Source: Planctomycetota bacterium
GTDB lineage: Bacteria; Planctomycetota; Planctomycetia; Pirellulales; UBA1268
NCBI GenBank assembly: GCA_003669255.1
Contig: QWPO01000028.1
Location: 1 to 32,959, forward strand
Reading direction: 5' to 3'
Length of the DNA: 32,959 nucleotides
This document shows, one piece after another, positions 16,710 to 27,450 of this stretch. The notes under the pieces were generated by a model, which had not been told where the DNA came from, did not search any database, and was given only the letters and a program-made list of their open reading frames with translations. The position numbers and the translations under genes are program-made. The first letter of the stretch is position 1; every line of letters begins with the position of its first letter.

Positions 16710-19700
16710 TCACTGCCACCAGCTCTTGAACCGGTCGAACATCCCGCCTGCCTGCCGGTCGGCAGGCTGCGGCGCGACGGGCGGAGCCGCGGTTGGCGGC
16801 GGCTCGGAGACAACCTGCGCGGCCGCCACGGCAGCGTCTGACACGAAGGCCTCGAGAAACATCGGCCAGTAGCCTTCCAGACCGACGAGGCAGCCTCCCA
16901 GATCCCCGCTCGACCGCTGGTGCTCCAGCAGACTCACGGCGGTGGTGATTCGCGCCCGCTGCGAGTCGTCGAAAGCGAGATCGAAGACACGCACATCGTC
17001 GATCTGCACGCGGCCCGGACCAAGCAGGTCGAGCCTCACCCGCAGCGACTCCACAGGCTCGGCCGGAAGGTCGTCGACCTGGAGGACAAACTGCGACCAC
17101 TGGCCGGTGAGTGGCCGGCCTCCGCTGAGTCCTCCGATCGCCGCAAACCGGTAGTACTCGCGGTCGCCCTGCACGCCCTCAATCGCGATTCGCAGCGGGG
17201 GCTGCACCGCCGCGTCGCTCACCCTCAGCCAGGCGGCCACGCTGATCCGCCCCGAGGCTGGCGCCGGAAACGGGTTGCTCCGCAGCGTTGCCAGCCCGTT
17301 GAACGAGGAAAACTCGAGCCCGCGGCCGGGCTGGTCGGGTCCGCCGGCGCCCGGAACGAGCGCCACACCGCCCCGTCGCGACTCCACCACCTCCCAGCCC
17401 GCGATCGACGCGGCCGGCTTGCCGTCTGTCGGCCCCATGCCGAGTTCGAACGCCGGGTTGTCGAGCACGTCGAGGGGCACCGGAGTCTCGAGCACATTCC
17501 GCCGCTGCCGCAACCGCTCGACGCGGTCCGCGAGATCGCGGCGGACATCATCGGCATAGTCTGCCTTGGCCACCCTCACGCTGCAGTCGCCCTCGAGGAC
17601 CACGCACCGCACGCCCCAGGCAGCCAGCGGCACGATCACCTCGGATTCTCCCGCAGTGGCCAGCGGAGAGCCGTCCACCGCATCGACGGCCGTGGAGGGC
17701 CGGCCGGTCACCGCCAGCCGTGCCGTGACCGGCACCGCGGTGAGATTCGATACGAGTGCCCACGCCAGCCCCTGCTGGCGACACGCGCGGACGACGAGCG
17801 GCTGGTCAGCCTGAACAACGGAGGCCGTCATCATCGGCATTGATTCGAACGCCGTCCTCGGAGGTGATCGAGGTGCCGCCGCGCAGAGCAGCGTCGCATC
17901 GAAAATCGCCTCCGCATCAACGAGGCCGACGGCCTCCGCGAGGCCGCGAGATCCGGCCTCCGCAGGCATCACGATCACCTGCTCCCGAGCCGTCGCCGCC
18001 CCAAACGGACCGTGCGGCAGGGCGTCTTCCACGTCGATGCCAGATGCCCTCTCGACCAGCACCGTGGCCCTGCGGCGAGACGCCGCAGCCGCCCGCGCGA
18101 CTGCGGCCGATCGATTGGCGGTCTCCAGCACGGCCCGTTCCCGCACGCCGTCGGCCGGCGCGTGCACGCGGGGCCAGACGTAGACCACGCGATCGGCTCC
18201 CGGCAGGGCGTGCATCGCCGTGGGGTCGTACCCGGCGAGCCGCACGCGGTCGTCAGTTGCTTCACTGTCGGTAGCCAGGCTGCTAGCGGCAGGATCGCCG
18301 ACGGCAAAGAGCGTGGTGGGCACGATGTGCAGCGGCCACCGCGAATCGACCGCGGCCACCGCCGATGCAAGCCGGGCGTGGAACCGGGCCACCTCGGCGC
18401 ACCTCCACGCGATCCAGGCATCGCGAAACGGCCCCTCGACGAGTCGCGCCCGCTCGGCAAACCTGCCCTCGCCCTCGGTCACGGGCGGCGACGGGAGCGT
18501 GGCGGCAAAGCGGGTGAACGTGTCGTCGTCGAGCGGCCAGGCGAGGCCCGGGAGATGGAGCCAGCCATCGTGTGGGATCACAACCGCCACGCCGGCAACC
18601 GCCGCGGAACCGCGGAGCCGCCCAGCCATCTCCACGACCACCTCCTCGACCGCCTTCTGGACCGTCGGATGAAGCATGTTGTAGTGCACGCCGCCTGCCT
18701 GGAGCCGACGCGGCTTGCCGTCGCGGCCAATGCAGGCGATGCCGAGGCCGGCAGCTCCCTCGGCAAGCGCCGCTTCCACCGCAGGCAGCGGCGCGTCGAA
18801 CCGGGCCGCAGGAATCATCGTCAGGCCATGCCGCGCGTGAAGCCGGGCGGTGGCGGCAAGCAGGTCTCGACTGAAACTGCCGTTGCCCGCGTCCCACCGC
18901 GGCGCCTGCCGCGTAGCGGTGGAAGGCCAGGTCGCGGCTCCTTCGGCATAGGCCGTGAGCATGGTGCCGCCCCCTCCCTGGGCCGCGACGAGTTCGGCCA
19001 GGTGCCGCGATCCCGCCACGTGCGCCGCCCAGTCGACGACGAGCCGGCCTTCCTGCGGGGCAAACCTCGCCGCACCGCCGAAGGCGCGAGCGAGATCAGG
19101 CACGTCGGCGAATGCCTGCACGCGCCGGGCGGCAACGGCTGAGCGGACCAAGAGCGCGGCGGGCGGGCGCGGCGACTCCGGCGGCAGTCGGGCCGGACCA
19201 GCCGACACTCGCATACGACCGATCGTCGCCGTATGGCGAGTCGACGCGTTCGCAATCAGCACGAGCGGCTGCTTCGTGGTGGGCCAGAAAATGAAGCGGT
19301 GCACGGCGATCGCCGGAGAAGCTGCGGCGACCGGCGGCCGCGCCACCGTGAAGCCTCCCGAGTGCCGCGTCTGCACGACCACTCCCGCGGCGTCGGCCTC
19401 GAGCACGGCAACGCCAACCGTGGCATCCTGATCGGTCGGGTATTCGATCTCGACCGCATGCGGCAGGCCCGGCTGCACACCGGCCAGCACAAGCCCCTCC
19501 CAGGCCGGGCTTCCGGATCGTTCGGCGGGCGGAAGCCGGAGCATCGGACCGAGCGAGTGCGTGACGAGCGTCGAATGGCCGTGGGAGAGCAGCCCGCTGA
19601 GCCGGGGAACCATCGCCGACACGTTGGGCAGCGGCACGGCGGGCAGTGGCACGCTCGGGAGCTTCGGCAGCGGCACCGAGGCCATCGACAGGCTCGGGAG

Positions 19701-20687
19701 CGGCATCTCCGGAAGCGGCATGCTGGGGAGACTCACCCCGGGAAGCCGCCGCAGCCGTTCGAGCAGCCGTGGGCTTCCCGGATCGAGTTCGTAGACGGAC
19801 TTCCACGGCTCGGCGCCCGCCGGCTCAACCGGTCCCTCGCCGAGGGCGACGATTTCGATCGCTCGCGACGACAGCGAACGCGACCAGCGGAGTCCACCCC
19901 GCTCGAAGGCCTCGAGTTCCACCACCGAGACTCCGTCGTCCGCCGGCAGCGACACGTCAAACATGACCGGGGCAAACTCGGTGAATCCGCGGCCGGCCAC
20001 CGCCACGGCGTCATCGGCGAGCGGCGACAATGGCACCGCCTGCGCGGCGACCTCGATGCCCTGCGGCGATTTCAGCCGCATCCGCAGCTCGACCGAGTGG
20101 CCGCCCTGAAGCCGCGTGGCAAGAATCGGATCGACGCTCACTCGGAGCCGGTCTCCGGGCCGACGGACAAGCCCGAGCGTCTCAACCGAGAAGCGATCGG
20201 CGGCATCGTCCGATGCCGCCTCGACGTAGAGCGCGTCATCCGCCGGAATCCGCGCCGTGAGCCGGTTGCCGAGGGCGTCGAGCGGCTGCTGCGCCGGCGC
20301 CGTCACAAGATCGATGATCGGGACGTCGAGCGTGGTCGGCTTGCCTCCGTCCGAGGCGGCGAGCCGCGCCACGAGCCGTGCCACCTTCCAATCGTCCACC
20401 GTGATCTCGATGCCATCGCTCGCGATCGCCCGCGGCTGATGGACGTGTACCGTGTGGGCCGAGTCGTGCGCGTGCGCGGCAGCGTCGGCATCGGTCGAGA
20501 GCGTTCGCCACGACAGCGGTGCCACGGCGCCGCCAGCGGTGACGATCTCCACCGTGCCGCTCCAGGCCTGAGGCGTGCCGCCCCCCCACTGCACGCGGAG
20601 CACCACCGGCCGCGCCTCGGCGACGAGCGCGACCAGCACCGCGGCGGCGATTGCGAGCGCGCGGACGACGACCATCGGGCTTTCCAT
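16710..20687 (-). CDS. very large (about 1325 aa) exported protein, putative GH-like TIM-barrel region
   Basis: Start at MESPMVVVRALAIAAAVLVALVAEA (signal peptide); long uninterrupted frame; central region with glycoside hydrolase-like pattern; jelly-roll-like C-terminus (LEFSSFNGLATLRSNPFPAPASGRISVAAWLRV...QIDDVRVFDLAF). Confidence 0.8.
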   Translation of the reverse strand: MESPMVVVRALAIAAAVLVALVAEARPVVLRVQWGGGTPQAWSGTVEIVTAGGAVAPLSWRTLSTDADAAAHAHDSAHTVHVHQPRAIASDGIEITVDDWKVARLVARLAASDGGKPTTLDVPIIDLVTAPAQQPLDALGNRLTARIPADDALYVEAASDDAADRFSVETLGLVRRPGDRLRVSVDPILATRLQGGHSVELRMRLKSPQGIEVAAQAVPLSPLADDAVAVAGRGFTEFAPVMFDVSLPADDGVSVVELEAFERGGLRWSRSLSSRAIEIVALGEGPVEPAGAEPWKSVYELDPGSPRLLERLRRLPGVSLPSMPLPEMPLPSLSMASVPLPKLPSVPLPAVPLPNVSAMVPRLSGLLSHGHSTLVTHSLGPMLRLPPAERSGSPAWEGLVLAGVQPGLPHAVEIEYPTDQDATVGVAVLEADAAGVVVQTRHSGGFTVARPPVAAASPAIAVHRFIFWPTTKQPLVLIANASTRHTATIGRMRVSAGPARLPPESPRPPAALLVRSAVAARRVQAFADVPDLARAFGGAARFAPQEGRLVVDWAAHVAGSRHLAELVAAQGGGGTMLTAYAEGAATWPSTATRQAPRWDAGNGSFSRDLLAATARLHARHGLTMIPAARFDAPLPAVEAALAEGAAGLGIACIGRDGKPRRLQAGGVHYNMLHPTVQKAVEEVVVEMAGRLRGSAAVAGVAVVIPHDGWLHLPGLAWPLDDDTFTRFAATLPSPPVTEGEGRFAERARLVEGPFRDAWIAWRCAEVARFHARLASAVAAVDSRWPLHIVPTTLFAVGDPAASSLATDSEATDDRVRLAGYDPTAMHALPGADRVVYVWPRVHAPADGVRERAVLETANRSAAVARAAAASRRRATVLVERASGIDVEDALPHGPFGAATAREQVIVMPAEAGSRGLAEAVGLVDAEAIFDATLLCAAAPRSPPRTAFESMPMMTASVVQADQPLVVRACRQQGLAWALVSNLTAVPVTARLAVTGRPSTAVDAVDGSPLATAGESEVIVPLAAWGVRCVVLEGDCSVRVAKADYADDVRRDLADRVERLRQRRNVLETPVPLDVLDNPAFELGMGPTDGKPAASIAGWEVVESRRGGVALVPGAGGPDQPGRGLEFSSFNGLATLRSNPFPAPASGRISVAAWLRVSDAAVQPPLRIAIEGVQGDREYYRFAAIGGLSGGRPLTGQWSQFVLQVDDLPAEPVESLRVRLDLLGPGRVQIDDVRVFDLAFDDSQRARITTAVSLLEHQRSSGDLGGCLVGLEGYWPMFLEAFVSDAAVAAAQVVSEPPPTAAPPVAPQPADRQAGGMFDRFKSWWQ

Positions 20688-20781
20688 GGTGAAACGGGGC
20701 GGTCTGCGGGGAGGGCGGATGGTAGCGGCCGCCCCCAGGCCGGGCCACGCGGGTTTGCCGGGGAAAACCCGCAGAAAACCG

Positions 20782-21927
20782 TCACTCGGCAGGATGCATC
20801 CCGGCCCCGAGCGGCGCCGTCCAGGCTTGCAGACGATCGCCGGTCGCGGCCGCTTCGGCCAGTGGCCGAAGGTCTTCAACCACCGTTGGGCAGCGGTTGG
20901 CCACATCGCAGAGGTCAAACCAGTCGTCGGGCTTAGCGAACAGCCGCAGCACCGCCTCCTCGTGATGCGGCAGCCTGATGAGATGCCATGCCGGCGTGAC
21001 CACGGCCACCCCCTCCGCTCCGATGACGATCACGCGATCCCGGGCAGCGACGCTCCAGTCGGCGAAGAGGGATGCGAGCGTGCGACCCTGCCACGGCTCG
21101 TGCGGCGACACGACCCCACCAGCCAGCGACTCGGCCAGCGTCTCCCCGAGGTCGGCGGGCGTCACCAGGCCGCCGTAGCGCTGGCCCGCCATCCGCGCAG
21201 CACGATCGACGAGGATCACGGGCAGACGCACCACCTCGTTGTAGGGCGGCAGCGACCCAGGGCCGAGGCGACCGTGCAGCCCCAGCGGCATGCCACGAAT
21301 GCCGGCGACGAGGATCGTGCAGCGGTCGCCCGCCGCATCGACGACGCGGGCGAGGCAGCGGTCGAGGAGCGTGACCTGGCCGGCGAACACGTGCCGCAGG
21401 CCGGTGACGAGGTCGGGATCGGTGTCGGCCGTGACGGCCAGATCGGGCACCGCGGCGCCGGCCGGCGGCGGCGGGTCGTCGGGGTCCACATACGCCTCGC
21501 GAAACTCGTCGGGCGCGTCCCACGAAGTGCCGAGGCTCCCGGCGTGGCACCAGACCAGGTCGTATCGCTGCTCGGCCACGACGGCCGCCGCGGCCGCAAA
21601 CAGTCGGGCAAGATTCGACGACGGTTCGTCGGTGGCCTGCCGCCGTGGCGACGCGACAGGCACGACGGTCACGTCACCGTGACACACGCCGTCGGTAAGC
21701 CTGGGGTCGTCCGTGACGATGGCCGCCGACTGCCGCTCCGCCACCCGAGCGAGCAGGCCCCGCGCCGCATCCCTGGGATCGTCCGACGTGGCGACCACGC
21801 CGTCGAACACCACTCCCCGTGCCGCCAGCCGGTCGATCGTGGGGGCCGCCACCCACGTTGCCCCATAGGCCGGAAGAATCCAGGCGGGGAGCCGGTCGAT
21901 CGTGACGACGAGGAGTGGGTCGTGCAT
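20782..21927 (-). CDS. sulfatase/alkaline phosphatase-fold protein lacking recognisable catalytic motifs
   Basis: LLVVTIDRLPAWILPAYGATWVAAPTIDRLAARGVVFDGVV and PPYNEVVRLPVILVDRAARMAGQRYGGLVTPADLGETL align by eye with sulfatase landmarks. Confidence 0.75.
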   Translation of the reverse strand: MHDPLLVVTIDRLPAWILPAYGATWVAAPTIDRLAARGVVFDGVVATSDDPRDAARGLLARVAERQSAAIVTDDPRLTDGVCHGDVTVVPVASPRRQATDEPSSNLARLFAAAAAVVAEQRYDLVWCHAGSLGTSWDAPDEFREAYVDPDDPPPPAGAAVPDLAVTADTDPDLVTGLRHVFAGQVTLLDRCLARVVDAAGDRCTILVAGIRGMPLGLHGRLGPGSLPPYNEVVRLPVILVDRAARMAGQRYGGLVTPADLGETLAESLAGGVVSPHEPWQGRTLASLFADWSVAARDRVIVIGAEGVAVVTPAWHLIRLPHHEEAVLRLFAKPDDWFDLCDVANRCPTVVEDLRPLAEAAATGDRLQAWTAPLGAGMHPAE

Positions 21928-22028
21928 GCGATGGCGTGGGTTGGGAACGGCTGGATCGTGGGTTTGCGTCAGCGGGGCGTGGTCAGCGATGCTGTCGCCA
22001 TCTTTCTCGATCGTACCAACGGGGTTTC

Positions 22029-23474
22029 ATGGCCACGAACACCCACGGCTATCGCACGCAACCCACCGCCACCAGCGGCATGCCCCCGGGCATTCCCTAC
22101 ATCGTCGGGAATGAGGCCGCCGAGCGGTTTTCGTTCTACGGGATGAAGTCGATCCTGGTCGTGTTCATGACCCAGTATCTGCTGTCGAGCGCGGGCCGGC
22201 CCGACTTCATGACCGAGACGGAGTCGCGGGAGTGGATGCATCTGTTCGTTGCCAGCGCCTACTTCTTCCCGGTCATCGGCGGAATCGTGGCCGACGCCTT
22301 CCTCGGCAAATACCTGACGATCCTCCTGCTCTCGATCGTCTACTGCGTGGGGCACCTCTGCCTGGCGCTGATGGACATGCCCGAGCCCTTCCTCGCGGCC
22401 ACGCTCGAGCCCCGCGGCTGGCTGATCGCCGGCCTGGCGCTGGTGGCGATCGGCTCGGGGGGCATCAAGCCCTGCGTGTCGGCACACGTGGGAGATCAGT
22501 TCGGCAGGTCGAACAGCCACCTCCTCGAGCGGGTGTTCGGCTGGTTCTACTTCGCGATCAACTTCGGATCGTTCTTCTCCACGCTGCTTACGCCCTGGCT
22601 GCTTGAACACTACGGCGCCGGCTGGGCCTTCGGCGTGCCGGGCATCCTGATGGCGATCGCCACGCTCATGTTCTGGCTGGGCCGCAACCGCTTCGTGCAC
22701 GTGCCCCCGCGGGGGTCGGCCTACTTCGCCGAGACCTTCGGCCCGCAGGGGCTCGCCGCGATCGCCAAGCTCGTGCCACTCTACCTGCTCGTGGCGGTCT
22801 TCTGGTCCCTCTACGACCAGACCGGCGGCGCCTGGGTTCAGCAGGCCCAGCAGATGGACCGCCGCTTCCTCGGCATCGACTGGCTCGAGAGCCAGATCCA
22901 GGCGATCAACCCACTCCTCGTACTCCTCTTCATCCCGCTGTTCGGGGTTGTCATCTATCCCGCGGTCGGCCGACTGTTCGACTTCACGCCGCTCCGCCGG
23001 ATCCTCGTCGGCTTCGTGCTGGCCGTCGCGGCCTTCGCGATCTCGGCCCGGGCCCAGGGCCTGATCGACGCCGAGTCGGCCCGGCTGGCGGCGGCGGGGC
23101 TGGGCCCGGAGGCGGCCCGCTGGCCGTCGGTGGTCTGGCAGTTGGCCGCCTACGTGGTGATCACAGCGGCCGAAATCCTCGTCTCCATCACCTGCCTGGA
23201 GTTCAGCTACACGCAGGCCCCGCCCCAGATGAAGTCGTTCGTCATGAGCCTCTACCTCTTGAGTGTTTCACTCGGCAACCTGTTTACGGCCGCAGTGAAC
23301 ATGGCCACCCGCGACGGCTCGGGCAACTCGACCCTCTCGGGCGCTTCCTACTACTGGTTCTTTACCGGCTGCATGGCGGTGGCGACACTGCTACTCGTTC
23401 CGGTAGTCTTGCTCTACCGTTCCCGTGAGTACCTTCAGCCGGAGGCCGACGATCCGGCCCCCCGATCTCACTGA
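22029..23474 (+). CDS. POT/PTR family proton-dependent oligopeptide transporter-like MFS protein
   Basis: [29 protein letters not shown] (ExxER), [48 protein letters not shown]. Confidence 0.95.
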   Translation: MATNTHGYRTQPTATSGMPPGIPYIVGNEAAERFSFYGMKSILVVFMTQYLLSSAGRPDFMTETESREWMHLFVASAYFFPVIGGIVADAFLGKYLTILLLSIVYCVGHLCLALMDMPEPFLAATLEPRGWLIAGLALVAIGSGGIKPCVSAHVGDQFGRSNSHLLERVFGWFYFAINFGSFFSTLLTPWLLEHYGAGWAFGVPGILMAIATLMFWLGRNRFVHVPPRGSAYFAETFGPQGLAAIAKLVPLYLLVAVFWSLYDQTGGAWVQQAQQMDRRFLGIDWLESQIQAINPLLVLLFIPLFGVVIYPAVGRLFDFTPLRRILVGFVLAVAAFAISARAQGLIDAESARLAAAGLGPEAARWPSVVWQLAAYVVITAAEILVSITCLEFSYTQAPPQMKSFVMSLYLLSVSLGNLFTAAVNMATRDGSGNSTLSGASYYWFFTGCMAVATLLLVPVVLLYRSREYLQPEADDPAPRSH

Positions 23475-23499
23475 CCCAGCGACCAGCACGAGGCCCCCC

Positions 23500-24420
23500 A
23501 TGAATGCCGCGATCAACCCCCTGCCGTCCCGCCGTACCTTCCTCGCCGCGGGTGCCACCGCGCTGGCCGCCGTGCCCCTGCGGGGCATCGCCGCCGACCC
23601 TGCCCCAGCCGCCGCAAAGGAACCGCTCTACAAGATCTCGCTCGCGCAGTGGTCGCTCCACAACACGCTCTTCTCCGGCAAGCTCGACAACCTCGACTTC
23701 CCACGGGCCGCGAAGCAGCAGTTCGGGATCGAGGCGGTGGAATACGTCAATCAGTTTTTCAAGGATAAGGCTCGCGACGAGGACTACATCGCCGAACTCG
23801 CCAAGCGGGCGGCCGACGAAGGCGTGACCAACGTCTTGATCATGTGCGACGGCCTCGGCGACCTTGGCGCCCCGGACGACAAGGCCCGCACGCAGGCGGT
23901 GGAGAACCACTACCCGTGGGTCGAGGCGGCGAAGCGACTCGGCTGCCACTCGATCCGCGTCAACGCCGCGAGCAAGGGCTCGTTCGAGGAGCAGCAGAAG
24001 CTCGCGGCCGACGGCCTCGCGCGACTCTCGGAATACGCCTCGCAGCTCGGCATGAACGTGATCGTCGAGAACCACGGCGGCCTGTCGAGCAACGGCGAAT
24101 GGCTCGCGGGCGTGATGAAGATGGTTGGCAAGCCGAACTGCGGCACGCTCCCTGACTTTGGCAACTTCTACGACTACGACCGCTACCGCGGCGTCGAGGA
24201 ACTGATGCCCTTCGCCAAGGGCGTGAGCGCCAAGAGCCACGAGTTCGACGCCGATGGCAACGAGGTTCGCACCGACTACCGCAAGATGATGAAGGTTGTG
24301 CTCGATGCCGGATACCACGGCTGGGTGGGTGTCGAGTACGAAGGCAAGGAACTGCCGGAGCCGGAGGGCATCCTCGCTACCAAGAAGCTCCTCGAGAAGG
24401 TCCGCGACGAACTGGCGTGA
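23500..24420 (+). CDS. sugar phosphate isomerase/epimerase (xylose isomerase-like TIM barrel), Tat-like signal
   Basis: [79 protein letters not shown]. Confidence 0.9.
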   Translation: MNAAINPLPSRRTFLAAGATALAAVPLRGIAADPAPAAAKEPLYKISLAQWSLHNTLFSGKLDNLDFPRAAKQQFGIEAVEYVNQFFKDKARDEDYIAELAKRAADEGVTNVLIMCDGLGDLGAPDDKARTQAVENHYPWVEAAKRLGCHSIRVNAASKGSFEEQQKLAADGLARLSEYASQLGMNVIVENHGGLSSNGEWLAGVMKMVGKPNCGTLPDFGNFYDYDRYRGVEELMPFAKGVSAKSHEFDADGNEVRTDYRKMMKVVLDAGYHGWVGVEYEGKELPEPEGILATKKLLEKVRDELA

Positions 24421-24440
24421 ATCAACCGCCGGCTGTCGCT

Positions 24441-24513
24441 GCGGCACAGGTTGGAAGCCTATGGCGACGGGGGGCGACGGGGGGATCGTGGCCGCAGGTC
24501 TTTAACCTGCGGC
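24441..24513. repeat. one degraded and one near-intact CAGGTT-family palindrome
   Basis: GGCACAGGTTGGAAGCCTATGGC (degenerate, about 24443-24465) and GCCGCAGGTCTTTAACCTGCGGC (24491-24513). Confidence 0.8.
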
Positions 24514-24595
24514 ATGGAACCGTTGACGGTCGTGCCGGTCGCTCGCTAGAGTTCGCACTCCTCGCCCCGCCGATCACGCCTTGGCTTCCCACCCG

Positions 24596-25072
24596 ATGCC
24601 TGCTGACCACACCAGGACTCTCGAGTCCGAACCTGTTTCCCTCGACCGCACACTCCGCGTCGCTGAGACCCACGTCGGCAAGGGCGTTTTCGCCCGCCGC
24701 CGCATTGCATCCGGCGTCGTGCTTGGCGAGATTCGCGGCCCCATCCTCGACGACCACCCCGAGGATTCGAGCTACGTGATGGAACTTCCCGGCGGCCGGC
24801 TGCTCGATCCGGCCCCGCCATTCCGCTACGTGAACCACAGTTGCGACCCCAACTGCGAACTCTTCTACTGGGAGGCCGAGCCCGGTGAGACAGAGGAAGA
24901 GCGGCTGTGGATGCAGACGATCCGGCCGATCAACGCGGGCGAGGAACTCCTGATCGATTACTGCTGGCCGGCCGACGCGGCGATTCCCTGCCGCTGCGGA
25001 GCCCTGGGGTGCCGAGGATGGATCGTGGACCCGGCGGAACGCCACCTGATCGAGGAACGGACGGACGGCTGA
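24596..25072 (+). CDS. SET domain-containing protein (putative protein lysine methyltransferase)
   Basis: GKGVFARRRIASGVVLGEIRG, FRYVNHSCDPNCEL, INAGEELLIDYCW and post-SET-like CRCGALGCRG. Confidence 0.93.
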   Translation: MPADHTRTLESEPVSLDRTLRVAETHVGKGVFARRRIASGVVLGEIRGPILDDHPEDSSYVMELPGGRLLDPAPPFRYVNHSCDPNCELFYWEAEPGETEEERLWMQTIRPINAGEELLIDYCWPADAAIPCRCGALGCRGWIVDPAERHLIEERTDG

Positions 25073-27363
25073 CTGCCGGCCGCGCCGCCCCTTCGTCTCG
25101 ATCCTGGCACCGGGCCGGCTGGCTGCTCGCCGCGGCCGTGACCGCCCTTGCCGCGTTCGGTATCTCGCGGCTCCGGCTCGACGACGACCTGCGGTCGCTG
25201 ATCCGCGATTCGAACGGCGAGTTCGCCCTCGTCGACGAAGTGGCGGCGATCTTCGGGCCACCGGATCGCGACTGCATCGTGCGGGCCACGGCTCGCACGG
25301 GCGACATCTTCGATGCGGAACCGCTGGCGGCCCTGGAATCACTCGCCGCCCGCCTCCGTGACGTCGAAGGCGTGGAGCAGGTGCGGAGCATCTTCGATAT
25401 CCGTCGGCAGGGCGCCGCCGGCGCGATTCTGCCGGTGATCCCCAGGCGAAGTGGCCCGCTCGATGCCGAAGCACGGGCCGAGGCCAAGGCCCGCGCCTCG
25501 CGACACCCGCTCGTGGCCGGCCACCTGCTCTCGGCCGACACTGCGTCGTCGCTCCTGCTGGTGCAGCTTGCCGCCGACGCCGACCGCCCGCCGCGATCAA
25601 CAGACGTGGTGGCACGAGTCGAGGCGGCGCTTGCGGAGGCGGCCGATGACCGCGGTCCGCTGGCGGTCGAACTCACCGGCCTGCCCGCCCTCCGCGAGCA
25701 GGCGATGCAGGCGTTGCGGCGCGACATGCTCACGTTCAACTCCATCGGTCTGTCGCTGGCGGTGATTCTCTCCGCCGCGGTGGCGCGGAGCCTGCGGTCG
25801 ACGGTGGTGGCCTGCGTGCCGCCGTTCGTCGGGGCGGTCTGGGCCCTCGGAGCGCTGGGGCTGCTCGGGGCGCCCGTCACGGTGCTGACGAGCGTGGTGC
25901 CCTCGCTGGCCCTGGTGGTGGGCACCTGCGACTCGATCCACTTCATCGAGGACATGCGGCGGAGCGTGCGGCGAGGGCTCGACCCGCTCGCGGCGTCGTC
26001 GGGGGCTGTGCAGCGCATCGGCATGGCTTGCGGCCTCACGAGCATCGTCACCGCGATCGGCTTCGCCTCGCTGGCGGTCGCCCGGATCGAGGCCGTGAGG
26101 ACGTTTGGCATCGCCGCCGCGATCGGAGCCCTGGCCAGTTTCCTGGCCGTCACGCTGCTCACGCCGATGATCGCGGCCACGCCGTTCTGCAGCGGCCTGC
26201 GGCTCGGCCGCTCGTCGCGGCTGGCAGGCCGGGCCGCCAACCTGCTCGCGGCGTTCTCGGTGCGGCACGCCCGGCCGCTCGTGGCGGTGGCCTGCGGCCT
26301 CACCCTCCTCTTGGGCATGGCAGGCTCAGGGCTCGAAGCCGACAACCGGATCGTCGATTCGCTGCCGGCCGGAGCGGCGGCCTCGCAGACCCTCGCCCGC
26401 GTCGATGCCGACTTCGGCGGGGCGATGGGAATCGACATCCTCGTCGGCTGGCCCGAGGGCGTCGATTGGCGCGATCCAGCCGTGCTCGACGGGCTCCGCC
26501 GCGCCGAGGCGGTGATCGCCGGCGAGGCTGGAATCTCCAAGCCGATCTCATTCTCCACGATCGCCGGCGAACTGCCTCCCCGCGTCCGGCGACGGCTCGA
26601 CGCCGCCAGCGTTGGCGACCTCGTGTCTCCGGAAAATCGCGTGGCGATTGTCCGCGCCCGCGTGGCCGACCTCGGCTCCCGTCGGCTGGAGGTCATCTAC
26701 GACCGGATCGACACCTCGCTGGCGGCGATCGAGCGCGACCTGCCGGGCTGGCGTTTTCGGCTGGCGGGCATGTCGGTCGTTTCGGCCCGCAACATCCGGC
26801 AGCTCGTCCGCGACCTCGGCTCGAGCCTCGTCATCGAGGTGCTGGTGATCGGCTGCATCCTCGCCGTGGCATTCCGCTCGCCGCTGGCCGGCCTGGTGAG
26901 CATGATTCCCAACGTTTTTCCACTGGCGGTGATCGCGGCATTGCTCGTGGTCACCGGCCGGTCGCTCGACCCTGCGACGGTGATCGTGTTCAACGTCTGC
27001 CTCGGACTTGCGGTGGACGACACCGTGCACGTGCTCTCGGCGCTGTCCCGAAACCGCCGCGAGGGGATCTCGATCGCCACCGCGGTCCGCCGGGCCGTGG
27101 CCGAAACGGGCAACGCGGTGGTGATCGGCGGGGTGGTCCTGATGGTGGGCTTCGCCGCCGTCACCGCCAGCAGCGTGCCCTCGCTGGCGGGGTTTGGCAT
27201 GCTCGCCTGCGCGGCCGTGCTGGCGGCCACGATCGCGGAACTCGTGTTTCTCCCAGCCCTGTTGGTGGTCACCGACCACGCCGTGAAGCGGCGCTGGCCG
27301 GTGTTCCGCGACGGCATCTTCGGCACGCCGCTCGCCTGGCCGACCGAGCCCCGCGCGGCCTGA
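25018..27363 (+). CDS. RND superfamily (MMPL/HAE3-like) exporter
   Basis: Two repeats of TM plus periplasmic domain; VVGTCDSIHFIEDMRRSVRRG and CLGLAVDDTVHVLSALSRNRREG; start uncertain (overlaps SET gene). Confidence 0.9.
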   Translation: MDRGPGGTPPDRGTDGRLTAGRAAPSSRSWHRAGWLLAAAVTALAAFGISRLRLDDDLRSLIRDSNGEFALVDEVAAIFGPPDRDCIVRATARTGDIFDAEPLAALESLAARLRDVEGVEQVRSIFDIRRQGAAGAILPVIPRRSGPLDAEARAEAKARASRHPLVAGHLLSADTASSLLLVQLAADADRPPRSTDVVARVEAALAEAADDRGPLAVELTGLPALREQAMQALRRDMLTFNSIGLSLAVILSAAVARSLRSTVVACVPPFVGAVWALGALGLLGAPVTVLTSVVPSLALVVGTCDSIHFIEDMRRSVRRGLDPLAASSGAVQRIGMACGLTSIVTAIGFASLAVARIEAVRTFGIAAAIGALASFLAVTLLTPMIAATPFCSGLRLGRSSRLAGRAANLLAAFSVRHARPLVAVACGLTLLLGMAGSGLEADNRIVDSLPAGAAASQTLARVDADFGGAMGIDILVGWPEGVDWRDPAVLDGLRRAEAVIAGEAGISKPISFSTIAGELPPRVRRRLDAASVGDLVSPENRVAIVRARVADLGSRRLEVIYDRIDTSLAAIERDLPGWRFRLAGMSVVSARNIRQLVRDLGSSLVIEVLVIGCILAVAFRSPLAGLVSMIPNVFPLAVIAALLVVTGRSLDPATVIVFNVCLGLAVDDTVHVLSALSRNRREGISIATAVRRAVAETGNAVVIGGVVLMVGFAAVTASSVPSLAGFGMLACAAVLAATIAELVFLPALLVVTDHAVKRRWPVFRDGIFGTPLAWPTEPRAA

Positions 27364-27450
27364 TACGGTTCACACGTGGTCCTCGCGCGTCGTCGCGTCA
27401 CCGCAGCCGGCCCGACGTGGGTGGCCCGGAGCTCACCGCGAACTGGGAAC

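Noticed and set aside
19233-20936. 567-aa plus-strand ORF
   Set aside because: Antisense to the large exported protein; low-quality Arg/His-rich composition and no recognisable domain.
24930-26696. 588-aa minus-strand ORF
   Set aside because: Antisense to SET/RND genes; Arg/Ser/Ala-biased shadow ORF.
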